Assembly (NCBI GenBank): GCA_913055675.1
Contig: CAJXKY010000026.1
Location: 1 to 32,231 of the forward strand
Source: an uncultured Halanaerobiales bacterium
GTDB taxonomy: Bacteria; Bacillota; Halanaerobiia; Halanaerobiales; M55B127
DNA: 32,231 nucleotides
Direction of reading: 5' to 3'
Of the stretch, positions 16,448 through 24,825 are shown piece after piece. Under the pieces are notes generated by a model, which worked only from the letters and a program-made list of their open reading frames with translations, ran no database searches and had not been told where the DNA came from. The position numbers and the translations under genes are program-made. How positions within the stretch are numbered: the stretch's first letter is position 1; the number at the start of each line of letters is the position of its first letter.

Positions 16448-16502
16448 ATTAATATGAAAGTCAGATTATAGTTTTATATAGATAAGAAAGGAGGAAAGTA
16501 TT

Positions 16503-16880
16503 GTGATTCATAATTTAGTTGGTAATTGCCCCGTTTGCGGCGACGATATGATTATTACATCTCTGAAGTGTCCCAGTTGTGAAACAACTATTAGCGGGAA
16601 GTTTAAATTAGATAAATTTTCTAGGCTAAAAAAAGAACATCTTGAATTTATTGAAGTTTTTGTTAAATCAAGAGGTAATATTAAAGAGGTTGAACGGGAG
16701 TTAGGTATTTCCTATCCCACAGTACGTAATAAATTAGATGAGGTGATTCATGCCTTGGGTCATGATATAGAACAGAGCCCAGATGACGAAATGGCGGAAA
16801 AAAGAAAAGAAGTTTTAAAAAGGTTAGAAAACGGTGATATTTCTGCAGCAGAAGCTGTAGAGGAACTTGGAGAAATATAA
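16503..16880 (+). CDS. DUF2089-family zinc-ribbon / HTH protein
   Basis: Likely small DNA-binding protein, 125 residues. A zinc ribbon with Cys9, Cys12, Cys23 and Cys26 (CPVC...CPSC) is followed by a helix-turn-helix-like segment at about 59-80 (NIKEVERELGISYPTVRNKL). The C-terminal LKRLENGDISAAEAVEEL (105-122) is a short motif related to the SHOCT-like/YvlB N-terminal motif and recurs in the next gene. The start is GTG 16503 with AAAGGAGG (16487-16494) upstream. It is expressed from a consensus promoter and lies 20 bases before its motif partner. A role as transcription regulator is inferred; no target is known to me. Confidence 0.85.
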   Translation: MIHNLVGNCPVCGDDMIITSLKCPSCETTISGKFKLDKFSRLKKEHLEFIEVFVKSRGNIKEVERELGISYPTVRNKLDEVIHALGHDIEQSPDDEMAEKRKEVLKRLENGDISAAEAVEELGEI

Positions 16881-16900
16881 TTTTTTGGGGGGGAGAAAAA

Positions 16901-17272
16901 GTGAGTGAAGAAAGATTACAGATTTTAAAGATGTTAGAAAAGGGAACTATTGATGCTAAAGAAGCTAATAAATTATTAACTACAATGGAAAAAAGAGACA
17001 CAGAATTTACAAAGCCTAAAACTAGTAGTAAAAAACCAAAATTTATTAAAATACTTGTGGAAGAAAATGGAGAAGAAAAAGTTAATATTTCTATTCCTAT
17101 TCTTTTAGCAAAAACCGCTTTGAAAATAATGCCTAAAAAGGCAAAAGAACAAATGCAAGAAGAAAATATGAATTTAGATGAGATATTATCTCAAATAAAT
17201 GACGATTCAGGAACTGGAAAAATTGTTGATATAAATGATGATGGTGACCATGTATCTATTAGTTTAGAATAA
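16901..17272 (+). CDS. Small hypothetical protein with SHOCT-like N-terminal motif
   Basis: Protein of 123 residues, function unknown. Residues 9-26 (LKMLEKGTIDAKEANKLL) match the C-terminal motif of the preceding DUF2089 protein at 10 of 18 positions and resemble the N-terminal motif of YvlB-like proteins. The middle (about 30-50) is Lys/Ser-rich, followed by a predicted beta-alpha part with KIMPKKAKEQM and an acidic C-terminus. No membrane segment is visible. The start is GTG 16901 after a G-rich SD that includes seven G in a row. By position it could be a partner or anti-regulator of the DUF2089 protein; this is an inference. Confidence 0.75.
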   Translation: MSEERLQILKMLEKGTIDAKEANKLLTTMEKRDTEFTKPKTSSKKPKFIKILVEENGEEKVNISIPILLAKTALKIMPKKAKEQMQEENMNLDEILSQINDDSGTGKIVDINDDGDHVSISLE

Positions 17273-17290
17273 TAAAAAGGGGGACTTTTA

Positions 17291-18394
17291 ATGATTAATC
17301 CAATCATAGAAAAATATGCTGATGTAATTGTTGATTATTCTGTAGAAGTAAAAAAAGGGGACCAAGTTTTAATTAGCGGTGCTATGACGGCTGAACCACT
17401 AATTAAGGCTTTGTATATAAAGGTTTTAAAAAATGGAGCTCATCCAATAGTAATGCCTACTTTTGAAGAACAGGAAGAACTATTTTATGAATACGCTTCT
17501 GAACACCAGTTAGACTATCAATCACCTTATCAGAAGTATATAGTTGAAAATATCGATGCCTCAATATCTGTTCTTGCTCATTATAATACTAAAGGTAAAA
17601 CAAATGTAGACCCTGATAAAATGAGAAAGAGAAGTATTGCTAATAAAGAAATAATGGAGATACATATGAAAAGGGCTGCCGAGGGTGACTTAAACTGGAC
17701 TTTATGCCAATATCCTACCTCAGCTGATGCCCAGGAAGCAAAGATGTCTCTACATGAATATGAGGATTTTGTATTTAATGCTTGTCATCTATATGAAGAT
17801 GATCCAGTTGCTTATTGGGAAGAGCTCGGTGAAAAGTTGCAACGATATGCTGATTACTTAGATGATGTTAAAGAACTACATTATAAATCAGAAGATACTG
17901 ATATTAAATTTAATGTTGAAGGTAGAAAATGGATTGCTGATAAAGGGAAAGAAAATTATCCTGGTGGTGAAGTATTTACAGGTCCTGTTGAAGATTCAGC
18001 AGAAGGTCATATTCGCTTCACATATCCCGGTATTTACCAGGGAAAAGAAATTGAAGATATCAGATTAACTTTTGAAAATGGTAAAGTTGTTGAAGCTTCT
18101 GCTGAAAAAGGAGAAGAACTACTCAAAACCTTATTAGATACTGATGAAGGCGCGAGATATTTAGGAGAAGTAGCAATTGGTTGTAACCATGGTATTGATA
18201 AATTCAGCCGTAATATGCTTTTTGATGAAAAGATTGGAGGAACTGTCCATCTTGCATTAGGTAGAAGTTATCCTGAAACAAAAGGTGAAAATGAATCAAC
18301 TATTCACTGGGATATGCTCTGTGACATGTCAGATGGTGGACAAATCTTTGCCGATGGAGAATTAATATATGAAGATGGAGATTTTTTAATTTAA
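17291..18394 (+). CDS. Aminopeptidase, M29 family
   Basis: Metal-dependent aminopeptidase of the AmpS/PepS/AmpT family that releases N-terminal residues from peptides in the cytosol. The 367-residue length is slightly below the usual 370-410. Recognisable segments are the N-terminal VKKGDQVLISGAMTAEPLIKAL, FTGPVEDSAEGHI with its acidic metal ligand, GCNHGIDKFSRN, LALGRSYPETKG and the C-terminal HWDMLCDM whose His and Asp ligate metal. It follows the DUF2089 pair by 18 bases with AAAAGGGGGAC as SD, so it is probably on the same transcript, and ends at a terminator. Confidence 0.9.
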   Translation: MINPIIEKYADVIVDYSVEVKKGDQVLISGAMTAEPLIKALYIKVLKNGAHPIVMPTFEEQEELFYEYASEHQLDYQSPYQKYIVENIDASISVLAHYNTKGKTNVDPDKMRKRSIANKEIMEIHMKRAAEGDLNWTLCQYPTSADAQEAKMSLHEYEDFVFNACHLYEDDPVAYWEELGEKLQRYADYLDDVKELHYKSEDTDIKFNVEGRKWIADKGKENYPGGEVFTGPVEDSAEGHIRFTYPGIYQGKEIEDIRLTFENGKVVEASAEKGEELLKTLLDTDEGARYLGEVAIGCNHGIDKFSRNMLFDEKIGGTVHLALGRSYPETKGENESTIHWDMLCDMSDGGQIFADGELIYEDGDFLI

Positions 18395-18421
18395 TAGAAT
18401 TCTTATTAAAATAAATGATAC

Positions 18422-18456
18422 GGTAGGGATATATTATTAATCCTTACCTTTTTTTT
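18422..18456 (+). terminator. Terminator after the M29 aminopeptidase gene
   Basis: GGTAGGGAT (18422-18430) pairs with ATCCTTACC (18440-18448), with one G-T pair, around a 9-base loop, followed by eight T. It separates the DUF2089/aminopeptidase unit from the sugar genes. Confidence 0.88.
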
Positions 18457-18587
18457 ATTCTTTTTTATTTTTTTTATAAAGTAAAATAATTATTCTCAAA
18501 TCCAGATAGCATTATATTTATTATTTAAAAGTTTAATTGTAGAATTTAGCTTTTAATAAAAACAAAACAGGCTTTTACAAGTGGTAC

Positions 18588-18617
18588 TTTACAAAAAGAA
18601 AAGTAATAAGTTATAGG
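18588..18617 (+). promoter_or_regulatory. Candidate sigma-A promoter of galK
   Basis: TTTACA (18588-18593) and TATAGG (18612-18617) are separated by 18 bases. The hexamers match the consensus at 5 and 4 of 6 positions, and the position fits (about 40 bases before the SD). A second TTTACA at 18574-18579 has no matching -10. The rest of the 18457-18657 stretch is AT-rich with nothing else I can assign. Confidence 0.4.
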
Positions 18618-18657
18618 AAACTGTTTTTAAAAAATATAAAAATAGTAGGTGAGAAAA

Positions 18658-19821
18658 ATGAACAAGAATATATTAAAAGATAGTTATAACAAACATTTTA
18701 ATAATACGGGTTTAAGTGATGGCTTTTATTCAGCTCCAGGTAAGGTTAATTTGATCGGTGAGCACACCGATTATAATGACGGTTTTGTACTTCCAATTGC
18801 AATTGATAAAAAGATATATGCATATTTACAGTTAAGAGATGATAATAAAATAAATCTTTATTCAATAGATTTTGACTTATCTTTTGAAACTACTACTGAA
18901 AAGCTAAAATATAATGAAGAAAATAACTGGTCGAACTATATTATAGGTGTAGTTAGTGAATTAAAAAAAGAAGGATATAATCCGAAGGGTTTTAATATGG
19001 TCTTTACTGGTGATCTTCCGATTGGAGCAGGACTAAGTTCCTCTGCTGCTCTGGAAGTATTGACTACTTTTGGATTAGATGATCTCAATAATTTTAAGAT
19101 AGATTCTTTTAAAAAAGCAGTTATTGCCCAGAAGTCTGAAAACAATTTTGTGGGCGTTAATTGTGGAATTATGGATCAATACATCTCTGTTTTTGGGGAA
19201 AAAGACAAGGCGTTATTAATAGATTGTGAAAGCCATGAGCATGAAGAAGTTCCCTTTAAAGATGAAGATTATCAATTCCTAATTATAGATTCAAAAATAA
19301 AGAGAGGTCTAATAGATTCCAAGTATAATAAACGGAGAAAACAGTGTAATAATGTAGTAAAGTTTTTTAAAGAAAATGTGGGAGAAGAAGTAGAAACCTT
19401 AAGAGATGTTAATATTAATGAATTATTTAGATATGAAAACAAGCTAAAAGATTTAGATTATAAAAGGGCAACCCATGTATTAACTGAAAATCGAAGAGCT
19501 TTAAAGTTTAGTGAACATTTAGAGCAAAATGAATATAGTAAAGCGGGTAGTTTAATGTATGCTTCTCATTTAAGCCTCAAAGATGAATTTGAAGTAAGTA
19601 CAAGCGAATTAGATTTCTTAGTCGAAAAGGCGATGGAACTTAAAGGAGTTTTAGGGGCAAAAATGACAGGGGCCGGTTTTGGTGGTTGTACTGTGAACTT
19701 AATTAAAAACGAAAACAAGGAACAAATCATTGAAAACCTTAAAGAAAGTTATTTAAATGAATATGACATGGAACCTGATTTTTATCTCACTAGACCGGTT
19801 AACGGAGCAGGAAAGTTTTAA
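18658..19821 (+). CDS. galK: Galactokinase
   Basis: Phosphorylates alpha-D-galactose to galactose 1-phosphate with ATP (Leloir pathway). It has 387 residues of the GHMP kinase superfamily. The galactokinase signature GKVNLIGEHTDYNDG is at about 28-42, the ATP-binding PIGAGLSSSA at 121-130, GIMDQYIS with the likely catalytic Asp173, and GAKMTGAGFGGCT near the C-terminus. I chose ATG 18658 over an in-frame GTG at 18649, because the TAGGTGAG (18646-18653) serves as SD. No galT, galE or galM is nearby, so the rest of the pathway must be encoded elsewhere. The next gene, a beta-glycosidase, may release its substrate. Confidence 0.95.
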   Translation: MNKNILKDSYNKHFNNTGLSDGFYSAPGKVNLIGEHTDYNDGFVLPIAIDKKIYAYLQLRDDNKINLYSIDFDLSFETTTEKLKYNEENNWSNYIIGVVSELKKEGYNPKGFNMVFTGDLPIGAGLSSSAALEVLTTFGLDDLNNFKIDSFKKAVIAQKSENNFVGVNCGIMDQYISVFGEKDKALLIDCESHEHEEVPFKDEDYQFLIIDSKIKRGLIDSKYNKRRKQCNNVVKFFKENVGEEVETLRDVNINELFRYENKLKDLDYKRATHVLTENRRALKFSEHLEQNEYSKAGSLMYASHLSLKDEFEVSTSELDFLVEKAMELKGVLGAKMTGAGFGGCTVNLIKNENKEQIIENLKESYLNEYDMEPDFYLTRPVNGAGKF

Positions 19822-19898
19822 TTCTCGATTAATTTTCTCGGAATTTAAGAAGGAGGACTGCTTTGAATATTTAATATGTTTCAAAAGGGGGTAAAAAT

Positions 19899-21257
19899 GT
19901 GAGCAAATATAAATTTACAAACAATTTTATTTGGGGTGTAGCAGCATCCGCCTATCAGATTGAAGGTGCATATAATGAGGACGGAAAAGGAGAATCAATC
20001 TGGGATCGTTTTACCCACCAGAAAGGTAATATTTTAAATGGTGATACAGGTGATTTAGCCTGTGATCATTACCATAAATTTAAAAAAGATATTGAGTTAA
20101 TGAGTAAAATTGGACTAGATTCCTATCGGTTTTCCATATCTTGGCCTAGAATTTTTCCAAAGGGTACGGGAAAGATTAATCAACCCGGTCTGGATTTCTA
20201 TAAAAAGTTAATTGACGAATTATTAAAAAATGGTATTACACCAGTTCCAACCCTTTACCACTGGGATTTACCACAAGTTCTACAGGAAAGAGGCGGCTGG
20301 TCTAACCGTGATACAGCTAAATATTTTCAGGAATATGCGATGAGATTAATAGATCAGTTTGAAGGTATGGTTGGTCAATGGATTACCCATAATGAGCCCT
20401 GGGTTGCAAGTTTTGTAGGACATGCCTTTGGGCAACATGCTCCCGGTGAGCAAGATTACCAAACTGCCTTACAGTCTTTACATCATATTCTGTTATCTCA
20501 TGGAATGGTAGTAAAAACATTTAAAGAAGAAGAAAGAAAAGGAAACATTGGAATTGCTATTAACCTAGGTGATTTCCAGCCTGCAAGTGATAAAAAAGAA
20601 GATTTAGCTGCAACTTGGCGGCAGGATAACTTTATAAATAAAATTGTATTAGATCCTCTTTTTAGAGCTAAATATCCAAAAGAACTTTTTGATTTCTTTG
20701 AAAAAAATGTTGGAGAAGTAGAAATTCGCGATCAGGATATGTCAATAATTAGCTATCCGATGGACTTTTTGGGGATTAATTACTATTCACGTAATATCAT
20801 AAAACATGCTGAAGAGCAAAATATCTTAGAAACCCAGGAAGTAAAAGTAGAGGACAGTCAATATACTGAGATGGGCTGGGAAGTTTATCCTCCTGGAATA
20901 TATAATGTATTAAATCGTGTTCATAATGAGTATTCCGATCTACCACTATATATTACTGAAAACGGAGCCGCCTTTGACGATAAATTATCAGAGAACGGTA
21001 AAGTTAAAGATCAGGATAGAATTAACTTTTTAAGGGAACACTTCAAACACGCTCACAAGGCAATAGAAGAAGGAATTCCACTAAGAGGTTATTACGTATG
21101 GTCTATCATGGATAATTTTGAGTGGGCCTACGGGTATTCGAAACGTTTTGGTTTGATTTATGTAGATTATAAGGATAACCAAAAGAGATATTTAAAAGAA
21201 AGTGCTAAATGGTATAGAGATGTTATTGAAAGAAATGGTATAGAAGTTAATGACTAA
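19899..21257 (+). CDS. GH1 family beta-glucosidase
   Basis: Cytosolic retaining beta-glycosidase of 452 residues, typical for GH1, without signal peptide. The acid/base Glu166 lies in HNEPW (164-168) and the nucleophile Glu354 in YITENGAA. The C-terminal DNFEWAYGYSKRFGL carries the Glu-Trp pair that recognises non-phosphorylated glucosides or galactosides, unlike the Ser/Lys pattern of 6-phospho-beta-glycosidases, so it probably acts on imported unphosphorylated disaccharides. The start is GTG 19899 with AAAAGGGGG as SD; the overlapping ATG at 19897 runs directly into TGA. Together with galK it could use galactose-containing beta-glycosides such as lactose. Confidence 0.93.
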   Translation: MSKYKFTNNFIWGVAASAYQIEGAYNEDGKGESIWDRFTHQKGNILNGDTGDLACDHYHKFKKDIELMSKIGLDSYRFSISWPRIFPKGTGKINQPGLDFYKKLIDELLKNGITPVPTLYHWDLPQVLQERGGWSNRDTAKYFQEYAMRLIDQFEGMVGQWITHNEPWVASFVGHAFGQHAPGEQDYQTALQSLHHILLSHGMVVKTFKEEERKGNIGIAINLGDFQPASDKKEDLAATWRQDNFINKIVLDPLFRAKYPKELFDFFEKNVGEVEIRDQDMSIISYPMDFLGINYYSRNIIKHAEEQNILETQEVKVEDSQYTEMGWEVYPPGIYNVLNRVHNEYSDLPLYITENGAAFDDKLSENGKVKDQDRINFLREHFKHAHKAIEEGIPLRGYYVWSIMDNFEWAYGYSKRFGLIYVDYKDNQKRYLKESAKWYRDVIERNGIEVND

Positions 21258-21288
21258 AGTAAAAAGATTAATAGTAGGTTAAATATAT

Positions 21289-21327
21289 AACTCCATTTTC
21301 TTTTTATAAAAGGGAATGGAGTTTTTT
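21289..21327 (+). terminator. Terminator after the beta-glucosidase gene
   Basis: AACTCCATT (21289-21297) pairs with AATGGAGTT (21315-21323), followed by a T run to 21327. The loop is AT-rich with a few extra wobble pairs at its base. It ends the galK/beta-glucosidase unit. Confidence 0.85.
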
Positions 21328-21370
21328 ATTCATTTTCCACAACCTGACAACATTAAAGATGCTTAATATG

Positions 21371-21399
21371 TTGCTATTTAGTCCAATATATTATAAAAT
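21371..21399 (+). promoter_or_regulatory. Candidate sigma-A promoter of the nucleoside salvage operon
   Basis: TTGCTA (21371-21376) and TAAAAT (21394-21399) are 17 bases apart, about 50 bases before the deoB SD. A weaker alternative is CTGACA (21344-21349) with TATGTT (21367-21372), also 17 bases apart. The region between terminator and deoB (21328-21459) must hold a promoter, but which pair is used is uncertain. Confidence 0.35.
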
Positions 21400-21459
21400 T
21401 ATAAAGGAAAGAAAATTAAAAGATAACAAAATTTTTTACAATTAAATGGAGATGATAAA

Positions 21460-22668
21460 ATGCAAGAAACAGATCATAAGATTGATAGAGTTGTGCTTAT
21501 CGTCTTAGATAGTGTAGGAATTGGTGAATTACCCGATGCTGAGGACTATGGAGACCAAGGATCTAATACCCTTGTTCATACCGCTGAAGCAGTAGATGGG
21601 TTTGATTTGCCTAATCTAGAAAAATTAGGTTTAGGTAAGATAGAAGATATGAAGGGAGTAGATAGTAATATAAAGAGTCGGGGAGTATATTCTAAAATGA
21701 AAGAAAAATCGGTAGGTAAAGACACAACTACCGGTCACTGGGAACTGTCTGGGCTTGTTTCAGAAAATCCTTTTCCAGTTTACCCTAATGGCTTTCCCGA
21801 TCAAGTTATAGATCAGTTTGAAGAAGAAATTGGTAGGGAAGTCCTGGGCAATAAACCTGCTTCAGGTACTGTAATTATCGAGGAATTGGGTAAAGAACAC
21901 ATTGAAACAGGTAAACCAATCGTATATACTTCAGCGGACAGTGTATTCCAGATTGCTGCCCATGAAGATGTAATTCCAGTGCAAGAATTATATGATATGT
22001 GTGAGAAAGCCCGTGAGATATTACAGGGAGAACATGGAGTGGCACGTGTAATAGCAAGACCTTTCGTGGGAGAATTAGGGAGTCTAAACCGTACTGATCG
22101 AAGAAAAGACTTTTCATTAGCCCCACCTGAAGAGACTATCCTAGATAAATTAAAAGATAATGGGATTCCTGTTTTAGCAGTAGGTAAAATTGAGGATATT
22201 TTTTCAAATAAAGGAATCACTAGATCAAACCATACAGTAGATAATATGGATTCAGTAGATGCTCTAATTGATTATCTTGAGTCAGAAAAAAGTTCCTTTA
22301 TCTTTGCTAACCTTGTTGAATTTGATATGGTCTTTGGTCATCGTAGGAATGCAAAAGGGTATGCTGAAGCATTAAGGGATTTCGATATCAGGTTACCTGA
22401 AATACTTGATCATTTAAATGAAAATGATATGCTAATAATTACTGCAGATCATGGCTGTGACCCTACTTTTAAAGGTACTGACCATACCCGTGAGTATGTA
22501 CCACTTTTAGTCTATGGTGATAGAATTAAAGAAAATTATAAATTAGCTGTTAGAGAATCATTTGCAGATATAGCTTCCACTATTTCTGAATCATTCAATT
22601 TAGGAAGTTTTAAAAATGGTGAGAGCTTTTTGAAAAATATTCTAAAGGGGGATAATAATGATTTCTAA
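21460..22668 (+). CDS. deoB: Phosphopentomutase
   Basis: Interconverts (deoxy)ribose 1-phosphate and 5-phosphate, linking nucleoside phosphorolysis to central metabolism. It has 402 residues of the alkaline phosphatase superfamily. Metal site residues are in [16 protein letters not shown] (Asp17) and in [10 protein letters not shown] and TDHTREYVP near the C-terminus. The phosphorylated threonine lies in [13 protein letters not shown] (about 87-98). SD GGAG at 21448. It overlaps the next gene, purine nucleoside phosphorylase, by 11 bases, so the two are translationally linked. Confidence 0.96.
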   Translation: MQETDHKIDRVVLIVLDSVGIGELPDAEDYGDQGSNTLVHTAEAVDGFDLPNLEKLGLGKIEDMKGVDSNIKSRGVYSKMKEKSVGKDTTTGHWELSGLVSENPFPVYPNGFPDQVIDQFEEEIGREVLGNKPASGTVIIEELGKEHIETGKPIVYTSADSVFQIAAHEDVIPVQELYDMCEKAREILQGEHGVARVIARPFVGELGSLNRTDRRKDFSLAPPEETILDKLKDNGIPVLAVGKIEDIFSNKGITRSNHTVDNMDSVDALIDYLESEKSSFIFANLVEFDMVFGHRRNAKGYAEALRDFDIRLPEILDHLNENDMLIITADHGCDPTFKGTDHTREYVPLLVYGDRIKENYKLAVRESFADIASTISESFNLGSFKNGESFLKNILKGDNNDF

Positions 22669-23470
22669 AATTAATGATGCCTCAGATTATATTAAAAGTA
22701 AGATTAATATAGAACCAGATGTTGGTCTAATTTTAGGCTCTGGATTAGGAGTTTTAGCAGAAGAAATTACCAATCGCACCATAATTAAATACGAAGATAT
22801 ACCTAACTTCCCGGTTTCAACTGTGGAAGGACATGCCGGACAATTTGTAGTTGGATTTTTACAGGATAAAAAGGTATTGGCTATGCAGGGACGTTTTCAT
22901 TTCTATGAAGGCTATGATATGGAAGAAATTGTACTTCCTGTACGCGTAATGTATAAATTAGGAATAGATAACTTATTAGTAACCAATGCAGCTGGTGGTA
23001 TTAACCGTAATTTTGATCCCGGTAATTTTATGATTATCCAAGACCATATCAATTTAATGGGGGACAATCCTCTCAAAGGAGCAAACATTGAAGAATTTGG
23101 TCCTAGATTTCCCGATATGTCAGAGGTATATAATGAAGAACTACGGGAGCTTGCAGAGAAAGTTGCTGTAGAAAACAAAATAAAAATAGTTAAAGGTAAT
23201 TATGTAGCATTAAGTGGGCCAAGTTATGAGACCCCAGCTGAGATTAGACATTTAAGGACTTCTGGAGCAGATGCAGTTGGGATGTCTACTGTACCTGAGA
23301 CTATAACGGCTAACCATATGGGAATGAATATACTTGGAATTTCCTGTATAACTAATATGGCAGCTGGGGTATTACCAAAACCTCTCGATCATAAAGAAGT
23401 CGTCGAAATAGCAGAAAAAGTCAAACCTGAATTTTCCACTTTAATTAAAGGAATTTTAAAAGAAATGTAA
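22658..23470 (+). CDS. punA: Purine nucleoside phosphorylase (trimeric, inosine/guanosine type)
   Basis: Cleaves inosine, guanosine and their deoxy forms with phosphate to the base and (deoxy)ribose 1-phosphate. It has 270 residues. Phosphate-site motifs LILGSGLG (24-31), VEGHAGQF (57-64) and QGRFHFYEG (77-85), plus NAAGGIN and [12 protein letters not shown], are those of the low-molecular-mass trimeric class. The Asn in CITNMAAG is the residue that confers 6-oxopurine specificity in this class. The start ATG lies inside the end of deoB, preceded by AAGGGGGAT, and the product supplies DeoB with its substrate. Confidence 0.95.
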   Translation: MISKINDASDYIKSKINIEPDVGLILGSGLGVLAEEITNRTIIKYEDIPNFPVSTVEGHAGQFVVGFLQDKKVLAMQGRFHFYEGYDMEEIVLPVRVMYKLGIDNLLVTNAAGGINRNFDPGNFMIIQDHINLMGDNPLKGANIEEFGPRFPDMSEVYNEELRELAEKVAVENKIKIVKGNYVALSGPSYETPAEIRHLRTSGADAVGMSTVPETITANHMGMNILGISCITNMAAGVLPKPLDHKEVVEIAEKVKPEFSTLIKGILKEM

Positions 23471-23487
23471 ATTGGGAGGTTTAATTT

Positions 23488-24795
23488 ATGAGAGCATATG
23501 ATTTAATTCTTAAAAAAAGAGAAGGAAATGAGTTAAGCAAAGAGGAAATAAAATTTTTAATAGATGGATTTACCAATGGTAAGATACCTGATTATCAGAT
23601 GTCCGCTCTTTCGATGGTCATCTATTTCAAGGGAATGAATGATCGAGAAACTGCTGATCTAACAATGGCAATGGCAGAATCCGGTGACCAGATTGATTTA
23701 TCAGAAATAAAAGGAGTAAAGGTAGATAAGCACAGTACAGGGGGAGTCGGAGATACAACATCTTTAGTTTTAGTACCACTTGTCGCAGCTGCTGGAATAC
23801 CTGTTGCAAAAATGTCAGGTCGAGGTTTAGGTCATACCGGTGGAACTATAGATAAATTAGAGTCAATTCCAGGTTTTAAAACCGATTTGAGTATGGATAG
23901 ATTTATTGATAATGTAAATGAAATTAAAGCAGCTATTGCTGGTCAAACCGGTAATTTAACACCTGCTGATAAAAAGCTCTATTCATTAAGGGATGTTACT
24001 GCTACTGTTGATTCAATTCCTTTAATTGCAAGTAGTATTATGAGTAAAAAAATAGCAGGGGGAGCAGATGGAATTGTTTTAGATGTGAAAGTAGGTTCTG
24101 GTGCTTTCATGAAGACTTTAGAAAACGCAGAGAAATTAGCTGAAATAATGGTTAGGATAGGTGAAAAACTGGGCCGAGATACAACTGCGGTTTTAACAGA
24201 TATGGAACAACCATTAGGTCATGCAATTGGCAATAACCTAGAAGTAAAAGAAGCAATTGATACTCTTAAAGGTGAAGGTCCAGAGGATCTAACTGAACTC
24301 TGTTTAACTCTGGGTGCAAATATGCTCAAAATTGCTGGACAAGTTGAAAATTATCAAAAGGGGTATCAATTATTAGAAAAATTAATTGAGAACGGTAAAG
24401 CATTTGAAAAGTTCAAAAAACTTGTTCAAAAACAGGGTGGAGATGTAAGTTATATTAAAGACCCTGACAAGTTTAAAAAATCCGAAAATTTTACTGAAAT
24501 TAAAGCAAAAGCAAGCGGATATTTAAGTCAGTTAAAAGCTCTTGATATCGGAATGGCAGCTATGCTAGTCGGAGCCGGTAGAGAACAAAAAGGTGATCAG
24601 ATTTTAAATGAAGTAGGAGTAGTTGTCCATCAGAAATATGGAAAAAAAGTATTAAAAGGTGAAAAAATCGCTACTCTTTATCATAACGAAGAAAATGAAA
24701 ATACTAAGGAAGCTATTGATAAATTGAACAATTCCTTTATTATAAATGAAGAAACTCCAAAATCACGTGATTTAATTTATAAAATAATTGAATAA
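23488..24795 (+). CDS. pdp: Pyrimidine-nucleoside phosphorylase
   Basis: Phosphorolysis of uridine, thymidine and deoxyuridine to base and sugar 1-phosphate. The 435 residues fit the Firmicute Pdp group (about 433). The phosphate-binding signature KHSTGGVGD is at 81-89, followed by MSGRGLGHTGGTIDKLE, typical of the NP-II family, and the C-terminal pyruvoyl-like domain ends the protein. Broad pyrimidine specificity (Pdp) versus thymidine only (DeoA) is chosen by similarity of length and organism type. SD GGGAGG; 17 bases after punA. Confidence 0.93.
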   Translation: MRAYDLILKKREGNELSKEEIKFLIDGFTNGKIPDYQMSALSMVIYFKGMNDRETADLTMAMAESGDQIDLSEIKGVKVDKHSTGGVGDTTSLVLVPLVAAAGIPVAKMSGRGLGHTGGTIDKLESIPGFKTDLSMDRFIDNVNEIKAAIAGQTGNLTPADKKLYSLRDVTATVDSIPLIASSIMSKKIAGGADGIVLDVKVGSGAFMKTLENAEKLAEIMVRIGEKLGRDTTAVLTDMEQPLGHAIGNNLEVKEAIDTLKGEGPEDLTELCLTLGANMLKIAGQVENYQKGYQLLEKLIENGKAFEKFKKLVQKQGGDVSYIKDPDKFKKSENFTEIKAKASGYLSQLKALDIGMAAMLVGAGREQKGDQILNEVGVVVHQKYGKKVLKGEKIATLYHNEENENTKEAIDKLNNSFIINEETPKSRDLIYKIIE

Positions 24796-24825
24796 GTTTA
24801 GTTTATATCATAAGGAGTGAAATTT

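Noticed and set aside
16880..16900. Run of seven G before the GTG at 16901 as a phase-variable tract
   Set aside because: It lies between genes, within the SD of the second, so slippage would not shift a reading frame; a G-rich SD is common in this genome.
21813..22220. Long minus-strand open frame of 135 codons within deoB
   Set aside because: It lies fully inside a well-supported gene on the other strand, has no SD and codes for no recognisable motif; it is a shadow of the deoB codon pattern. The same applies to the other antisense frames (e.g. 25506-25928, 28323-28649, 10620-10910).
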